Source of the DNA: Caloramator australicus RC3
GTDB lineage: Bacteria; Bacillota; Clostridia; Clostridiales; Caloramatoraceae
Direction of reading: 5' to 3'
Assembly: GCF_000297115.1 (NCBI RefSeq)
Contig: NZ_CAKP01000066.1
Span: 1-46,859, forward strand
DNA length: 46,859 nt
In this document: piece by piece, positions 8,701 to 18,164 of the stretch
Layout of the letters: every line of letters begins with the position of its first letter
Numbering within the stretch: position 1 is the stretch's first letter
Notes under the pieces: generated by a model
The model's database searches: none
The model's input: the letters and a program-made list of their open reading frames with translations, nothing else
What the model was told of the DNA's origin: nothing
Made by a program: the position numbers and the translations under genes

Positions 8701-10038
8701 TGAAGAGCAGGCCTCATTTAAAATTATGCCTTCAATTACCCCATCCTTAACTTTTATGCACTTCATATCTTGTCCACCAATATCCAGGATAAAATCTACC
8801 CCATTTAAGAACTTTTCTGCTGCCTTATAGTGGGCAATAGTTTCAACTTCACCTTCATCTATTGATAGGGCTGTTTTAATGAGTCCCTCTCCATAACCAG
8901 TTATGCAGGAGTTTGCTATATAAGCATCCTTTGGTAATTTACTATAAATATCTTTTAAAACATTTATCACAGATTTTAAAGGATTTCCTTCATTGCTTGA
9001 ATAATAGCTATATAATAAATTGTCTTCTTCATCTATTAAAACCGCCTTTGTAGTAGTCGAACCAGCATCTATACCTAAAAAACATCCTCCTGAAAAATCA
9101 TTTAAGTCCTTTCGTTTTATTCTATGCTTATCATGCCTTCTTTTAAAATCATGATACTCTTTTTCAGTTATAAAAAGAGGTCTAAGAAGGCCTACTTCCT
9201 TTGAACCAAAACTACCATTATTAATCTTATCTATTACCTTCTCTAAATTAACCGGTGCCTTTTCCTTAGAAAGTAGAGCAGCACCAAGTGCTACAAAAAG
9301 ATGCGAATTCTCCGGAATTATAACTTCATCTTCTATTAAATTAAGGGTTTTTATAAATCTTTTTCTAAGTTCACTTAAAAAAAACAAAGGTCCTCCTAAA
9401 AAAGCAACTTTTCCTTTTATTTTTCTTCCTGCTGCTAGGCCTGCAATAGTTTGATTTACAACAGCCTGAAAAATCGATGCTGCAATATCCTCCTTTTTTG
9501 CACCTTCATTTATAAGAGCTTGAATATCTGTTTTAGCAAACACTCCACATCTTGATGCTATAGGATAAATTATTTTATGCATTTTTGACAGTTCATTAAG
9601 CCCCATAGCATCAGTTTTTAAAAGAGCGGCCATCTGATCTATAAATGCGCCCGTTCCACCTGCACAGCTTCCGTTCATTCTTTGTTCTAAATTACCATCG
9701 AAATATGTAATTTTAGCATCCTCTCCACCTAGTTCAATAGCAACACTCGTTTCAGGAATAAATTTTTCAACCGCCTTTGTTGATGCTATAACCTCCTGCT
9801 CAAAGGGAATATTAAGCCAATTTGCTATTCCTATTCCTGCTGAGCCTGTTATAACTATTCTTGCTGTAGCCTTATTAAGCATCTGTTCTAATTCATAAAA
9901 AATTTCCTTTATCGTATTTAAAACGTCAGCAAAATGTCGTTTATACCTACTAAAAACTATATTATCATTATCATTTAAAACCACTACCTTTACTGTTGTT
10001 GAACCTACATCAACCCCTATCCAATAATTCTTTGTCAT
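5749..10038 (-). CDS. Giant 2-hydroxyacyl-CoA dehydratase activase (BadF/BcrA-type tandem ASKHA, with DUF2229 and C-terminal module)
   Basis: Cytosolic ATPase related to the HgdC/BadF/BcrA/BcrD activators that use ATP and a [4Fe-4S] cluster to fire electrons into 2-hydroxyacyl-CoA dehydratases or benzoyl-CoA reductases. Two ASKHA domains are in tandem: GVDVGSTT at residues 8-15 with Cys125 ([11 protein letters not shown]) and Cys164 (SRCGVF), and [10 protein letters not shown] at 322-331 with Cys444/448 and Cys483. A cysteine-rich linker follows (Cys605, 608, 612, 631), then a DUF2229-like region from about 668, and a C-terminal HgdB-like part with [13 protein letters not shown] and [10 protein letters not shown] chose the ATG at 10038, behind AAGGAAGGG, giving 1429 residues; an in-frame ATG at 10071 would add 11. 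The long fused form is known in clostridia with no settled substrate. No dehydratase genes are nearby; it is coupled to a chemoreceptor. Confidence 0.9.
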   Translation of the reverse strand: MTKNYWIGVDVGSTTVKVVVLNDNDNIVFSRYKRHFADVLNTIKEIFYELEQMLNKATARIVITGSAGIGIANWLNIPFEQEVIASTKAVEKFIPETSVAIELGGEDAKITYFDGNLEQRMNGSCAGGTGAFIDQMAALLKTDAMGLNELSKMHKIIYPIASRCGVFAKTDIQALINEGAKKEDIAASIFQAVVNQTIAGLAAGRKIKGKVAFLGGPLFFLSELRKRFIKTLNLIEDEVIIPENSHLFVALGAALLSKEKAPVNLEKVIDKINNGSFGSKEVGLLRPLFITEKEYHDFKRRHDKHRIKRKDLNDFSGGCFLGIDAGSTTTKAVLIDEEDNLLYSYYSSNEGNPLKSVINVLKDIYSKLPKDAYIANSCITGYGEGLIKTALSIDEGEVETIAHYKAAEKFLNGVDFILDIGGQDMKCIKVKDGVIEGIILNEACSSGCGSFIESFAKSLGMDVETFSKEAFFAKKPVDLGSRCTVFMNSKVKQAQKEGATIGDISAGLSYSVIKNALMKVIKIRNIDDLGEKIILQGGTFYNDAVLRAFEIISGKDIVRPDIAGLMGAFGAALIAKERYQEGARSKILNLEELNRFQVEQSFTRCKLCSNNCFLTISTFKDGRKFVTGNRCERGAGNFIAKKEVPNLYEYKNNRLFDYKALKNAPRGKIGIPRVLNIYENYPLWHTFFTALGFEVVLSDKTTKKLYEDGMETIPSDTICYPAKVVHGHIMNLVKKGVDIIFYPSVVYEKKEFNEADNHYNCPIVTSYSEVIKNNMDVIKEKNIKFLNPFISLDNYKMLRKVLFETFEGFNISLAELDNALALGLKELENFKNDIRKKGEETLEYIKKEGIRAIVLAGRPYHIDPEINHGIANIITSFNAAVLTEDSVDHLGEVKNRLRVVDQWTYHSRLYRAAYFVSKHDNIDLIELNSFGCGLDAIVTDQVKEILENRGKIYTSIKIDEGTNLGAIKIRIRSLFAALEERKRKNQKSEIKYNVESKVVFTKEMKKKYTILAPQMSPVHFEILEKAFEFSGYKLEVLPSVDANAIDEGLRYVNNDACYPAIVVIGQIINALKSGKYDLNSTAVIMSQTGGGCRATNYISLLKKALKDAGLSNIPILSLNAKGLEKHPGFKITPILLHRGLMAVCYGDLLMRLILRTRPYEKIKGSTELLYEKWKKKIIENIKSCSLKDFKKNVWEVVEEFDNIEIAKIKKPRVGVVGEILVKYHPTANNQIVKLLEEEGAEVVVPDLADFLLYSAYDEEFKYHNLTGDLKARLGGLLSIKVIELYRREIRKALNESKRFTPPSTIEEKANLAKTLLSLGNMTGEGWFLTGEMMELIENDVPNIVCLQPFGCLPNHIVGKGMIKELRRRYPQSNIVAIDYDPGASEVNQINRIKLMLSNAYKNLEKKDDNINVNNFENYRMIKADTGGKL

Positions 10039-10071
10039 CTTATCCCTTCCTTCTACCTTTCTGAAAGTCAT

Positions 10072-10206
10072 CTGAAATCTATTCTATACCTCCTTAAAAA
10101 AAGCAACAAACTTAATAATTCTGTTTTTTATTCCTGTTTTTTTAATATTGACTAAAAAAAGCCATATATTAATATATATCTTTCGTTTACACCTATTATC
10201 TATAAA
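10072..10206. other. Intergenic region upstream of the activase gene
   Basis: AT-rich gap that should hold the promoter of the activase - chemoreceptor operon. It contains a 14-bp perfect palindrome ATATATTAATATAT (10164-10177) that could be an operator. An extra AGGAGG-like stretch (around 10090-10095) lies too far from any ATG to be used. No promoter could be chosen with confidence. Confidence 0.4.
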
Positions 10207-10246
10207 AATTAAGCTCTAAGGCTAAAAATTTCCTTAGAGCTTAATT
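10207..10246 (-). terminator. Terminator of the ABC exporter operon
   Basis: Perfect 15-bp stem AATTAAGCTCTAAGG / CCTTAGAGCTTAATT with a 10-base loop, directly at the stop codon of the permease gene. It is followed on the minus strand by TTTATAG. The T-run is short but the stem is strong. Confidence 0.75.
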
Positions 10247-11919
10247 TATATTTCTATTTCATAAAATCTTTTATCTGCATAGCTTAAAAGTTTTTGATAC
10301 AAAATCACTGATATAATAAGCGGTATAACTATCAAAGCTATTAAAAGTCCATTGCTTTTAATATTAAATTTTACAATAAGAGCACCAAATAATCCTACAA
10401 TTCCCATGGTTCCAAAAATTCCCACAACTCCATTTATGTTTTGCTTTATTGCCTTTTGTGGATTATCCCAATTTAGCTTAGGCCATTTTAATTCAGCAAA
10501 AACTTCTAAAATAAAAATCATCGTAAGAATTATGATAGAGGTTATTAAAATTATTAATAAGCTTATTGTATCAATTTTAAAGAAGGCTATGTCCATTATC
10601 AAAATAATAGCTGCAGCTAAAATTCCAAACATTAAACCGTGGATAATCTTTGCAGTTATATATAATTTAGGATTTATCGGAAGGGATTTTATAAATTCAA
10701 AGGCTCTTCCCTCCCTTGATATACATGTTGCAGCTATACTTGTTGAAGCCCCTAGAAAAACTATAATCCCTATCGAAATTAAATTCAAATAGTATGAAAA
10801 ATCAGGATGATTCATCAACTTTTTAATAATGAATAAAATAGAATTATTTTGAAAGAATAGGGATGCACCCATAATTATCGGCAATAGAAATATTACCATC
10901 GGCCCATTTATAAAATACACTGGCTCTCTATTCATCAGTTTCAATTCTCTATCAATAAATGTTATAAGTAAATTTCTCTTTATTGTCGTTTTCTTTAGTT
11001 CCTTTTCATCCATTCTTTTAACATTTTTTTGGACTTCTGTGCTCCCAATTAAAGTATCATAATAAATATTAGACATAGTAGTTAACAATAAAACCAAAGC
11101 ACCAACAGCAATTGCAATAAAAATCAATAAATAAACAAAACTTTCTAATGTTCCATTATTTATGATAGCCTTTGCTGCAATTGCAGCTGGATAATATAAC
11201 TTGCTTGTTAAATCGATCAAACCATTTGGTGCAGTTAATTTTTGCATAATAAGCTCTGGATTTTTATCAAAATTAGTCATTTGATTAGTAAAATACTGAA
11301 AAAGAACTCCAAGACCTAATGCTAAAAATCCAGATATATACATTACAAAATCCTTCTTTTTTAAAAGTTTACCAAACTTCATAATAGGAGTTATTATAAA
11401 ATATCCTATTACAAGAGGAATAATCGGAATAGTTAAAGTTATTAATAAAGAATTTATATAATATAAAACCCCTTCACCATTTTTTATGCCATAGACTATT
11501 ATTCCCGTTGCCATTATAACAAACGCAAATAAGGCTTCTGAAAGAAAGCTAATTGTAAATTTAGCAAGAAATAAATTCCAAGCTTTTAATGGCAAGGATA
11601 GTATTATGTCACCCTCTTGATTGAGAAAATAAGTTGCAATTACAGTTAATATCCCTATAAAAAATGTAAAGGCTGTTGAAATAATAATGGTATTTAATAC
11701 CACAAGCCCCTGCTGATTAATAGGCTTAAGAAGATCATACATTTTTAAATTGAAGGCTGTAAACATGGCTATCAATCCTGAAAAAGAATACAATATTAGT
11801 CCCAACAATCCTAAAGTCTTAACCGCTTTCTTCTTATTATATTTTAAATCCCTAACTAACCCACTAAATCCAAAAACCGAATTAATATAAAATTTTACTG
11901 TTGAAATTGCTTTATTCAT
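10246..11919 (-). CDS. ABC-2 type exporter permease subunit
   Basis: Integral membrane protein of 557 residues with about twelve hydrophobic segments in two similar halves, joined by a cytoplasmic stretch (around residues 290-330, rich in Lys and Glu). This is the size of a fused double permease, so one copy may complete the transporter. It overlaps the ATPase gene by 8 bp and follows it in the same operon, so the two form one transporter. Substrate cannot be read from the sequence; relatives of this type are poorly characterised exporters. A 15-bp-stem terminator closes the operon immediately downstream. Confidence 0.85.
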   Translation of the reverse strand: MNKAISTVKFYINSVFGFSGLVRDLKYNKKKAVKTLGLLGLILYSFSGLIAMFTAFNLKMYDLLKPINQQGLVVLNTIIISTAFTFFIGILTVIATYFLNQEGDIILSLPLKAWNLFLAKFTISFLSEALFAFVIMATGIIVYGIKNGEGVLYYINSLLITLTIPIIPLVIGYFIITPIMKFGKLLKKKDFVMYISGFLALGLGVLFQYFTNQMTNFDKNPELIMQKLTAPNGLIDLTSKLYYPAAIAAKAIINNGTLESFVYLLIFIAIAVGALVLLLTTMSNIYYDTLIGSTEVQKNVKRMDEKELKKTTIKRNLLITFIDRELKLMNREPVYFINGPMVIFLLPIIMGASLFFQNNSILFIIKKLMNHPDFSYYLNLISIGIIVFLGASTSIAATCISREGRAFEFIKSLPINPKLYITAKIIHGLMFGILAAAIILIMDIAFFKIDTISLLIILITSIIILTMIFILEVFAELKWPKLNWDNPQKAIKQNINGVVGIFGTMGIVGLFGALIVKFNIKSNGLLIALIVIPLIISVILYQKLLSYADKRFYEIEI

Positions 11920-12640
11920 TATCTACCAACTCCAAGAATAAATTTTCAAGGCTATCATTTTCTTCTCTTATTTGTCTTAGCTCATCAATCGTTCCAGTAA
12001 ATATTATCTCACCCTTTTTTATTATCCCTATCCTATCACAAAGCCTTTCTGCAACCTCCATGATATGCGTTGAAAAAAATACAGTATTTCCATTATCAGC
12101 ATGTTTTTTCATCATTTCCTTTAATAGAAAAGCAGCCTTGGGATCTAGTCCTACAAGAGGTTCATCTAAAATCCATACAGGGGGATTGTGAATTAAAGCA
12201 CCTATTATTATCAATTTTTGTTTCATTCCATGGGAATAACTACCAATACTTGAGTTTAAGGCGTCTTTTATTTCAAAAATCTCCGCAAGTTCATTTATTT
12301 TTTTATATCTTTGTTTACCGTCTACCTCATAAATATCTGCAATAAAATTTAAATACTCAATACCTGTTAGTCTATTAAAAATTTCAGGATTATCAGGAAC
12401 AAATCCTATCTGCTTTTTTGCCTTAATCGGCTCACTTACTACATTAATCCCATTTATAAATATTTGCCCTTCATCAGGTTTTAGGATTCCTGTTATCATT
12501 TTTATTGTCGTTGTTTTTCCAGCACCGTTAGGTCCTAAAAATCCAAATATTTCTCCCTTTTTTACCTCAAGATTAATACTGTTAACAGCCTTTACCCTTC
12601 CCCTCGCATAGGTCTTTGAAACATTGTTAATTATAATCAT
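11912..12640 (-). CDS. ABC transporter ATP-binding protein (ABC-2 exporter type)
   Basis: Cytosolic ATPase of 242 residues powering the permease encoded immediately downstream. All nucleotide-binding motifs are intact: Walker A GPNGAGKTT near residues 36-44, the Q-loop region GFVPDNPEIF, an ABC signature in the variant form SYSHGMKQK, Walker B VWILDEPLVGLD, and a switch histidine in FFSTHIMEV. The C-terminal tail of about 20 residues after the core resembles other CcmA/NatA-like drug or lipid exporters. It is the first gene of a two-gene operon, starting 51 bp downstream of the stop of the pseudokinase gene on the same strand. Confidence 0.93.
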   Translation of the reverse strand: MIIINNVSKTYARGRVKAVNSINLEVKKGEIFGFLGPNGAGKTTTIKMITGILKPDEGQIFINGINVVSEPIKAKKQIGFVPDNPEIFNRLTGIEYLNFIADIYEVDGKQRYKKINELAEIFEIKDALNSSIGSYSHGMKQKLIIIGALIHNPPVWILDEPLVGLDPKAAFLLKEMMKKHADNGNTVFFSTHIMEVAERLCDRIGIIKKGEIIFTGTIDELRQIREENDSLENLFLELVDNE

Positions 12641-12664
12641 AAATACACCTTCCTTTATAATATG

Positions 12665-12691
12665 AATCAGAAGGAAAATCTCCTTCTGATT
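12665..12691 (-). terminator. Hairpin between pseudokinase gene and ABC operon
   Basis: Perfect 11-bp stem AATCAGAAGGA / TCCTTCTGATT with a 5-base loop, ending one base before the stop codon of the pseudokinase gene. The minus-strand tail (CATATTATAAAG) is poor in T, so termination toward the ABC genes may be partial. The plus-strand tail is more T-rich, but no plus-strand gene enters it. Confidence 0.55.
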
Positions 12692-15600
12692 TTATAATAA
12701 CATAGCTAATATATTAGCTAAAACGCTTACATAATTGTAATCTTCAAATTTATATTCCTTGTCATTTGATGGTGCTAAAATGTATATGATCCCCTTTAAA
12801 ACCTTATCCTTCACAATCGGAACTAACATTACTGAATAAAACAAAGGAACATTCTTAACAACATCATACTCGAATACTTCATCCCAGTCAATACCATAAA
12901 AACCTTTTTGTTCCTTTAAAACTTTATTCAACAATCTAGTATTAATGTTGTTAAATTTAATCCAGTTATCGTCATTAACCTTCCTCCAAAGTTGATTATA
13001 TATCTTTCCATCCTCAAGAAAAAGTATACCCGCATATCTACCCTCAGAAGAGTCTAAAAGTCTTCCTAAAAACTTAAAAACAATCTCCTCTTTGCTTAAA
13101 TTTTCTTTTATTAGTTCCGTTAGTTCAATCATAGTCAATATTTTAGTGGTATCCCTAAGGTCGTTTCCTGTTAAAAACCCGCTTAATTTATCAGTAACTC
13201 TTCCTTTTTGCTCAAAGGTTTCATCCCATAATTCACATCTATTCTTTCCTCTTTCTTTTGCTACATATAATGCCTTATCCGCCTTTTCTAAAAGTTCCTC
13301 CTTCCACTCAGCATCATCCGGAAAGGATGCTATACCAAAACTTGCAGTTACTGCCCTTCCATCTACAAATAAACTTGTTTCCATCTTTTTTCTAATCCTC
13401 TCCGCTAAATTCAGGGCATCATGTTTATTGGTATCAGGCAATAGTATCAAAAACTCTTCACCGCCATATCTAAAAAACAAATCGTTTTTTCTTATATTGG
13501 ATTTTACAACTTCACCTAGTTTTTTTAATATTTTATCTCCAAGTAAATGTCCGTATTTATCATTTATCTTTTTAAAGTTATCTATATCTATCATTACAAC
13601 TGAAAAAAATCCACTATTCAATTCTGCATTTTCTATATTTTCATCTAATAGATCGTCTAACATCTTTCTTGTATAGGCAGATGTTAACTTGTCTATTATA
13701 GCCGTATTAATAATATTAATATTTTCAATATACCCTATTAGTAAGTTTACTAAAGGCTTACATTCTTCTATAGCCTCCTCCGAAAAATTATTAATAATCT
13801 TATCAGTTTCTAAAATTACATATCCATAGTTTCTTTTTATGTCATATGTAGAAATTCTAAACTTATCTTTTCTTTTATTTTTTATTAAAGGGATACAAAT
13901 CCAGTTAACAACATTGCCGTATTCATCTGATTTTTTTACAATAATGGATTTTTCTAATCTTTTAGCTTTATCGATAATTAAACTATAATTATTGATGTCA
14001 ACTTTTTCTTTGCTTACAAGTATTTCCGGATTTTTAGAATCAGTAATTAATAGATAATTTGTTGCTAGGGTAATATAGGACATATATTTCATTATTAATA
14101 AAATATCACTGTTTGAATCTAGTGTAATTTTATTTAATAAATCATTAATATTGCTAATATTTAAGTTTAATTCCTCTTTAAAACTAGATTTTATTTTTTG
14201 TATTGTATTTCCTTTTAAATTATTAATTTGGGAACTAATTAAATGGTCTGCATATTCAGTTAATTTGTTAAGTTCTAAACTCTCCTCTTCATTTATATCG
14301 ATTTCTAAAATTTTGCTCATTTTAGTTAATGTATTATGGAAATTTGAAATCGATATAAATTTAATTTTATATTCCTCTGGCAAATCCTTCAAAAGACTTA
14401 GCATTAAGGTAAGTGAAGCTGCATAGAAATTAACTGCCTTGTAAACATTATTATTATAGTAATAATCTCCTAAAATTCTGTTTGCCATCATGCTTAATTC
14501 TATCAATTTATTTTCTTTTAATTTTGGTAGTATTTCTTCTAATGCAAGAATTTTATTTTTATTTAGTAAAATATCTAGATACTCTATTCTAAGTTTCAAA
14601 CCAACTGGTAACTCATTAAGTTCAAAATCGTTAATCAAATCAAATATTTTTTTCGCAAAGTTAATTTTATTTAGCTTGACAAATTTAAAAGCTAAATGAT
14701 AGTAGATATATATTTTTTCGACGCTGTTTTTATATTTTTTTATTATATTAGATAACGAATCCATAACATCGTCTAGTCTTTCTAAGTCTTTTGAAATATT
14801 TAAAATTAATAGAAAAGCCTCTGCATCCCATTTAATTTTTATATCATTGTTTTGATGTATCCTTAATACTTCCTTTAAATATTCATGTGCTTTATCAATG
14901 TCCCCAAATTTATAAAATAGTTGTGCACTAAAATAATAATATAAGCCATCATAAATATTCTGATTAGTATTATTTTTAAGCTCATCCTTAGCCTTTAAAT
15001 GATAGAAATAAGCCTTAGAATAATTTCCCAGTCTTAAATAAATACCTATTAAAAAGCAATAAATATAAAAAGTATATGCTTTATATCCCAATTCATCAAT
15101 AATATCCAAGGCAGTGCTGAAGCATTCTAAGGCTTCTGTTGTATTAAATTTTATATAATTTATCTCTCCAATATTAATAAGTGAAAGGGCTTTTAGAAAG
15201 GCAACCCCCTCTTTCTCTGCTAAGTTTTTCATTTCTTCAAGATAATTCAAGGCATTGTCATAATCCTGATAAAAATCTGAATATATAATACTTAAATTGT
15301 TTAATACCCGTATCATTTCTTGTTTGCTTTCATTTAACTCGAAATAATATAGAGCCTTTTTATAATAATCAATGGCCATTTCCGGCTCAGATGATAAATA
15401 GCAACAATCCCCTAAAAGTTTAATAAATTTTCCCTTTATTTCAGGGCAATTATCATCACACATTTCAAGAGCTTGCTTACATATGTTTCTAACATCCTCT
15501 AACTTATCATTATTTCTATAATAAACTGCCGTGTTAAATTGATATTCAAGATAGCCTCTTTTATAATCATGAATCTGTAATAAATTTTTTATTTCCTCTA

Positions 15601-17965
15601 AAGATTTTATGATTTTGTTTTTATCATTTTTATTTATATATATTTCCACCAACTTATTCATTGAATCTATAGCACTATTATAGTCCTTTAAATTTAAGGC
15701 CCAAAGCTTTGCTTGTTTGAAAAGTTCAATTGCCTTCTTTACATTTCCAACTTCTAAGTAAATATATCCGAGACTCATTAATATATCTACTTTTCTATAA
15801 TCTGCTTCCCTTTCCTTAAAATATTTTAATGCCCTTTCATAATACGAAATAGCATCACTTTTATTATTTAGCCTTTTCATCAATATAGCATTATAGATAC
15901 AATATTCGATTATTTTTTCTACTTCATTTGCCCTTTCATAGTGATATAATATTTCTTCTTTGAGACTATATGGATTCAAATAAATTCTATTGCTCTTTTC
16001 TAAAAATTTTCCTGCCTTAAGATGCAAATCTACCTTTACCTTCTCATCAATTCTATTGTAAATTAAACGTTTAAGCATTTGATTTTGTAAATCGTAAAGA
16101 ATTCCTTCATCGCTTATTTTGCTTATAATAATTCCTTTATTCTCTAAACTCCTTAGAATATTACCCAATTTATTTTTATCTTTATTTAAAAATTCACCTA
16201 GAACATCTGTAGTAACTCCATTTTGAAATATCGAAAGAACCTCAAGGACGATTATATCTTCTTCATCTAGTTCATTAATTTGATTAAAAATAGCTTGTTC
16301 TACTGAATTAGGTAGTATCATCCTGTCATAATCATCATCAAATTTACTGCTCCAAATTCCTGTTGAACTATTAATAAATAAATCTCCCCTTAGATAAAGA
16401 TCCTTAATTATTTCAACAATAAATAGTGGATTACCATAAGTTATTTCAAATATTTTGTTTGAAAACAATCTTGGAGTATACCCCATAGATAAAAGATTTT
16501 TTATCATCTCCGAAGCATACTCTTTCGACAATCCCTTTAATTTTATTTCTATGGTATTTTGTTCTTTTCTTATGTCGTTTATTAATGCCCTTATATCATT
16601 ACTAATTAATCCATCGCTTTTAAAAGAAATTATAAACATTGCTTGTTCTGCAATTTTAGAGGTTAAAATATCCTTTGCCATTAAATATGAAAATTTATCA
16701 AGGGAATTAAAATCATCGATTATAATAACAATTCTTTCATCTTTATATTTGTTTTTTATGTATCTATATATCGTGTTTATCATTCTAATTCTATTTTTTT
16801 CATTATATAACTCTTCACTTATTATACTATTTTTAAACTCTTCAAAGGTATTTAACAATTCCTCCCTATATTCATCCTGTAAATTTTCACTACCCTCTGA
16901 AAATATTTTTCTTGCAATTTCCAGGAAAACTTTTCTGCTGTTAGATTCAGCTTCATTATAATAGCTAAAACAGTTGATATTTTTTAATCTAAATAAAAAC
17001 TCTAATTCCTTTAATAATCTTGTTTTTCCAATTCCTGTTTCACCAGATATTAAAACACATCCTTTATTTTTTCTAAAAGAATCGAATATCTTTTTGATTT
17101 CTTTATCTCTTCCTGAAAGCTTTATATTAAAATTAATTTTCTCCAAATCTTCCACTTCAAATGGAATATAATTCTTATTCAAGAGACTATTTAAATCATT
17201 TATAACCTTTGTTATACTGTCATATCTTTCTGCAGGATCTTCTTTTATCATCTTTTTAATAATATCATTAATTCCTAAATATTCTTTTGGCAAAACATCC
17301 TTTAACTTAGAAAATCCATCATCTATCTTAACAAATTTTATACCTCCCAGTAAAATTACCAAAAATAATACCCCTAATGAATATATATCAGACTTTACTG
17401 TATGTTCTTCACCCTCTATAACTTCAGGTGCCTTGAAAATTATTTGACTTCTATTAGTTTTTACAAATTCACCTATTCTTGCTGTTACTATGTCATTCAA
17501 TTTAACAGTAAGCTTATTTTCTACCTTAACAAAATTAATATTAGATAAATTAATGGAATTATAGAGACACCCCTTAAGATGCAGAAAGTTTATTGTTTTT
17601 GCAATTTCTATAAAAAGATTCAATTTTTCATCAATGTCTAATCCTTCTAATACATTTAAAGGCTGGACATCTTCAACAAACTCAGTAGTATAGAAATATT
17701 GATAATTTTTATCCAATCTACCGTTTTTATTTTCTATAATATCAAAACTATATAATCTTTTTAAGTTACTGTGAACAATTGAAGTTAACATAATAAAATT
17801 ATCTGCTAAAAAATCATAAAATTCCCAATCAACATAATCAAAATTAATAATATTTAAGTCTAAAACTCCTTGAGATCTTTTGATATCAATAGCTTGATAG
17901 GAAGCTAGTCCATCATTTTGATAAATCTTCTTTATAAGTCTATATCTGTTATTTATTATTCTCAT
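12692..17965 (-). CDS. Pseudokinase - AAA/STAND ATPase - TPR - GAF - diguanylate cyclase - GAF signalling protein
   Basis: Cytosolic multidomain regulator of 1757 residues. Residues 1-265 follow a Ser/Thr kinase fold (APE at 179-181, DIYSLGVL at 193-200), but the catalytic HRD loop reads YNS (135-137), no VAIK lysine is seen and DFG is NDI, so it is probably a pseudokinase. An ATPase follows, with Walker A GETGIGKT (308-315) and Walker B RIVIIIDDF (411-419). Then come a winged-helix-like part and a long TPR array from about 690 to 1180, a GAF-like region around 1300-1400, and GGDEF (about 1420-1580) with an intact RYGGEEF site at 1499-1505 and an RxxD inhibitory site (RKND) five residues before GGEEF. 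A final GAF-like domain ends the protein. It should make c-di-GMP under control of the upstream sensory modules. A possible promoter (TTGTTT-16-TATAAT) lies at 18007-18034. Confidence 0.9.
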   Translation of the reverse strand: MRIINNRYRLIKKIYQNDGLASYQAIDIKRSQGVLDLNIINFDYVDWEFYDFLADNFIMLTSIVHSNLKRLYSFDIIENKNGRLDKNYQYFYTTEFVEDVQPLNVLEGLDIDEKLNLFIEIAKTINFLHLKGCLYNSINLSNINFVKVENKLTVKLNDIVTARIGEFVKTNRSQIIFKAPEVIEGEEHTVKSDIYSLGVLFLVILLGGIKFVKIDDGFSKLKDVLPKEYLGINDIIKKMIKEDPAERYDSITKVINDLNSLLNKNYIPFEVEDLEKINFNIKLSGRDKEIKKIFDSFRKNKGCVLISGETGIGKTRLLKELEFLFRLKNINCFSYYNEAESNSRKVFLEIARKIFSEGSENLQDEYREELLNTFEEFKNSIISEELYNEKNRIRMINTIYRYIKNKYKDERIVIIIDDFNSLDKFSYLMAKDILTSKIAEQAMFIISFKSDGLISNDIRALINDIRKEQNTIEIKLKGLSKEYASEMIKNLLSMGYTPRLFSNKIFEITYGNPLFIVEIIKDLYLRGDLFINSSTGIWSSKFDDDYDRMILPNSVEQAIFNQINELDEEDIIVLEVLSIFQNGVTTDVLGEFLNKDKNKLGNILRSLENKGIIISKISDEGILYDLQNQMLKRLIYNRIDEKVKVDLHLKAGKFLEKSNRIYLNPYSLKEEILYHYERANEVEKIIEYCIYNAILMKRLNNKSDAISYYERALKYFKEREADYRKVDILMSLGYIYLEVGNVKKAIELFKQAKLWALNLKDYNSAIDSMNKLVEIYINKNDKNKIIKSLEEIKNLLQIHDYKRGYLEYQFNTAVYYRNNDKLEDVRNICKQALEMCDDNCPEIKGKFIKLLGDCCYLSSEPEMAIDYYKKALYYFELNESKQEMIRVLNNLSIIYSDFYQDYDNALNYLEEMKNLAEKEGVAFLKALSLINIGEINYIKFNTTEALECFSTALDIIDELGYKAYTFYIYCFLIGIYLRLGNYSKAYFYHLKAKDELKNNTNQNIYDGLYYYFSAQLFYKFGDIDKAHEYLKEVLRIHQNNDIKIKWDAEAFLLILNISKDLERLDDVMDSLSNIIKKYKNSVEKIYIYYHLAFKFVKLNKINFAKKIFDLINDFELNELPVGLKLRIEYLDILLNKNKILALEEILPKLKENKLIELSMMANRILGDYYYNNNVYKAVNFYAASLTLMLSLLKDLPEEYKIKFISISNFHNTLTKMSKILEIDINEEESLELNKLTEYADHLISSQINNLKGNTIQKIKSSFKEELNLNISNINDLLNKITLDSNSDILLIMKYMSYITLATNYLLITDSKNPEILVSKEKVDINNYSLIIDKAKRLEKSIIVKKSDEYGNVVNWICIPLIKNKRKDKFRISTYDIKRNYGYVILETDKIINNFSEEAIEECKPLVNLLIGYIENINIINTAIIDKLTSAYTRKMLDDLLDENIENAELNSGFFSVVMIDIDNFKKINDKYGHLLGDKILKKLGEVVKSNIRKNDLFFRYGGEEFLILLPDTNKHDALNLAERIRKKMETSLFVDGRAVTASFGIASFPDDAEWKEELLEKADKALYVAKERGKNRCELWDETFEQKGRVTDKLSGFLTGNDLRDTTKILTMIELTELIKENLSKEEIVFKFLGRLLDSSEGRYAGILFLEDGKIYNQLWRKVNDDNWIKFNNINTRLLNKVLKEQKGFYGIDWDEVFEYDVVKNVPLFYSVMLVPIVKDKVLKGIIYILAPSNDKEYKFEDYNYVSVLANILAMLL

Positions 17966-18006
17966 CGCCTCATCCCAACCCTTTTTTCCATTGATAAGTA
18001 AGTAAT

Positions 18007-18034
18007 ATTATAATTTAACAAAAAATTAAAACAA
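18007..18034 (-). promoter_or_regulatory. Putative promoter of the pseudokinase-cyclase gene
   Basis: Minus-strand -35 TTGTTT (18029-18034), 16-bp spacer and perfect -10 TATAAT (18007-18012). The palindrome at 18039-18060 lies immediately upstream of the -35 box, a position compatible with activation. Consensus-based inference. Confidence 0.5.
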
Positions 18035-18038
18035 TAGT

Positions 18039-18060
18039 TTTTGTGATGTAAATCACAAAA
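18039..18060. promoter_or_regulatory. CRP/FNR-family operator palindrome in divergent intergenic region
   Basis: TTTTGTGA-N6-TCACAAAA is a perfect inverted repeat and contains the exact TGTGA-N6-TCACA consensus of CRP-family sites, also used by HcpR-type regulators of anaerobes. It lies between divergent genes: about 49 bp upstream of the predicted start site of the pseudokinase-cyclase gene, and about 90 bp upstream of a TATAAT (18129-18134) before the small CxxC gene. No regulator of this family is encoded in the window. Confidence 0.65.
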
Positions 18061-18164
18061 TTTACCTTTATTTATAATGAAATTTATCTTATTTAAATTA
18101 TAATATTTTTCTACAGGATAATTTATGATATAATATTAAACAAAATAACATGACGAGGTGGAGT

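Noticed and set aside
12665-12691. The palindrome after the pseudokinase gene as another target for the mobile element.
   Set aside because: It is a simple hairpin with no adjacent element sequence, no duplication and no CAGAYTGT ends; it is just a possible terminator.
13092-13676. Long plus-strand ORFs opposite the pseudokinase-cyclase gene and other antisense ORFs across the ribosomal cluster.
   Set aside because: They are shadow frames of strongly supported minus-strand genes, with no ribosome site or recognisable product.
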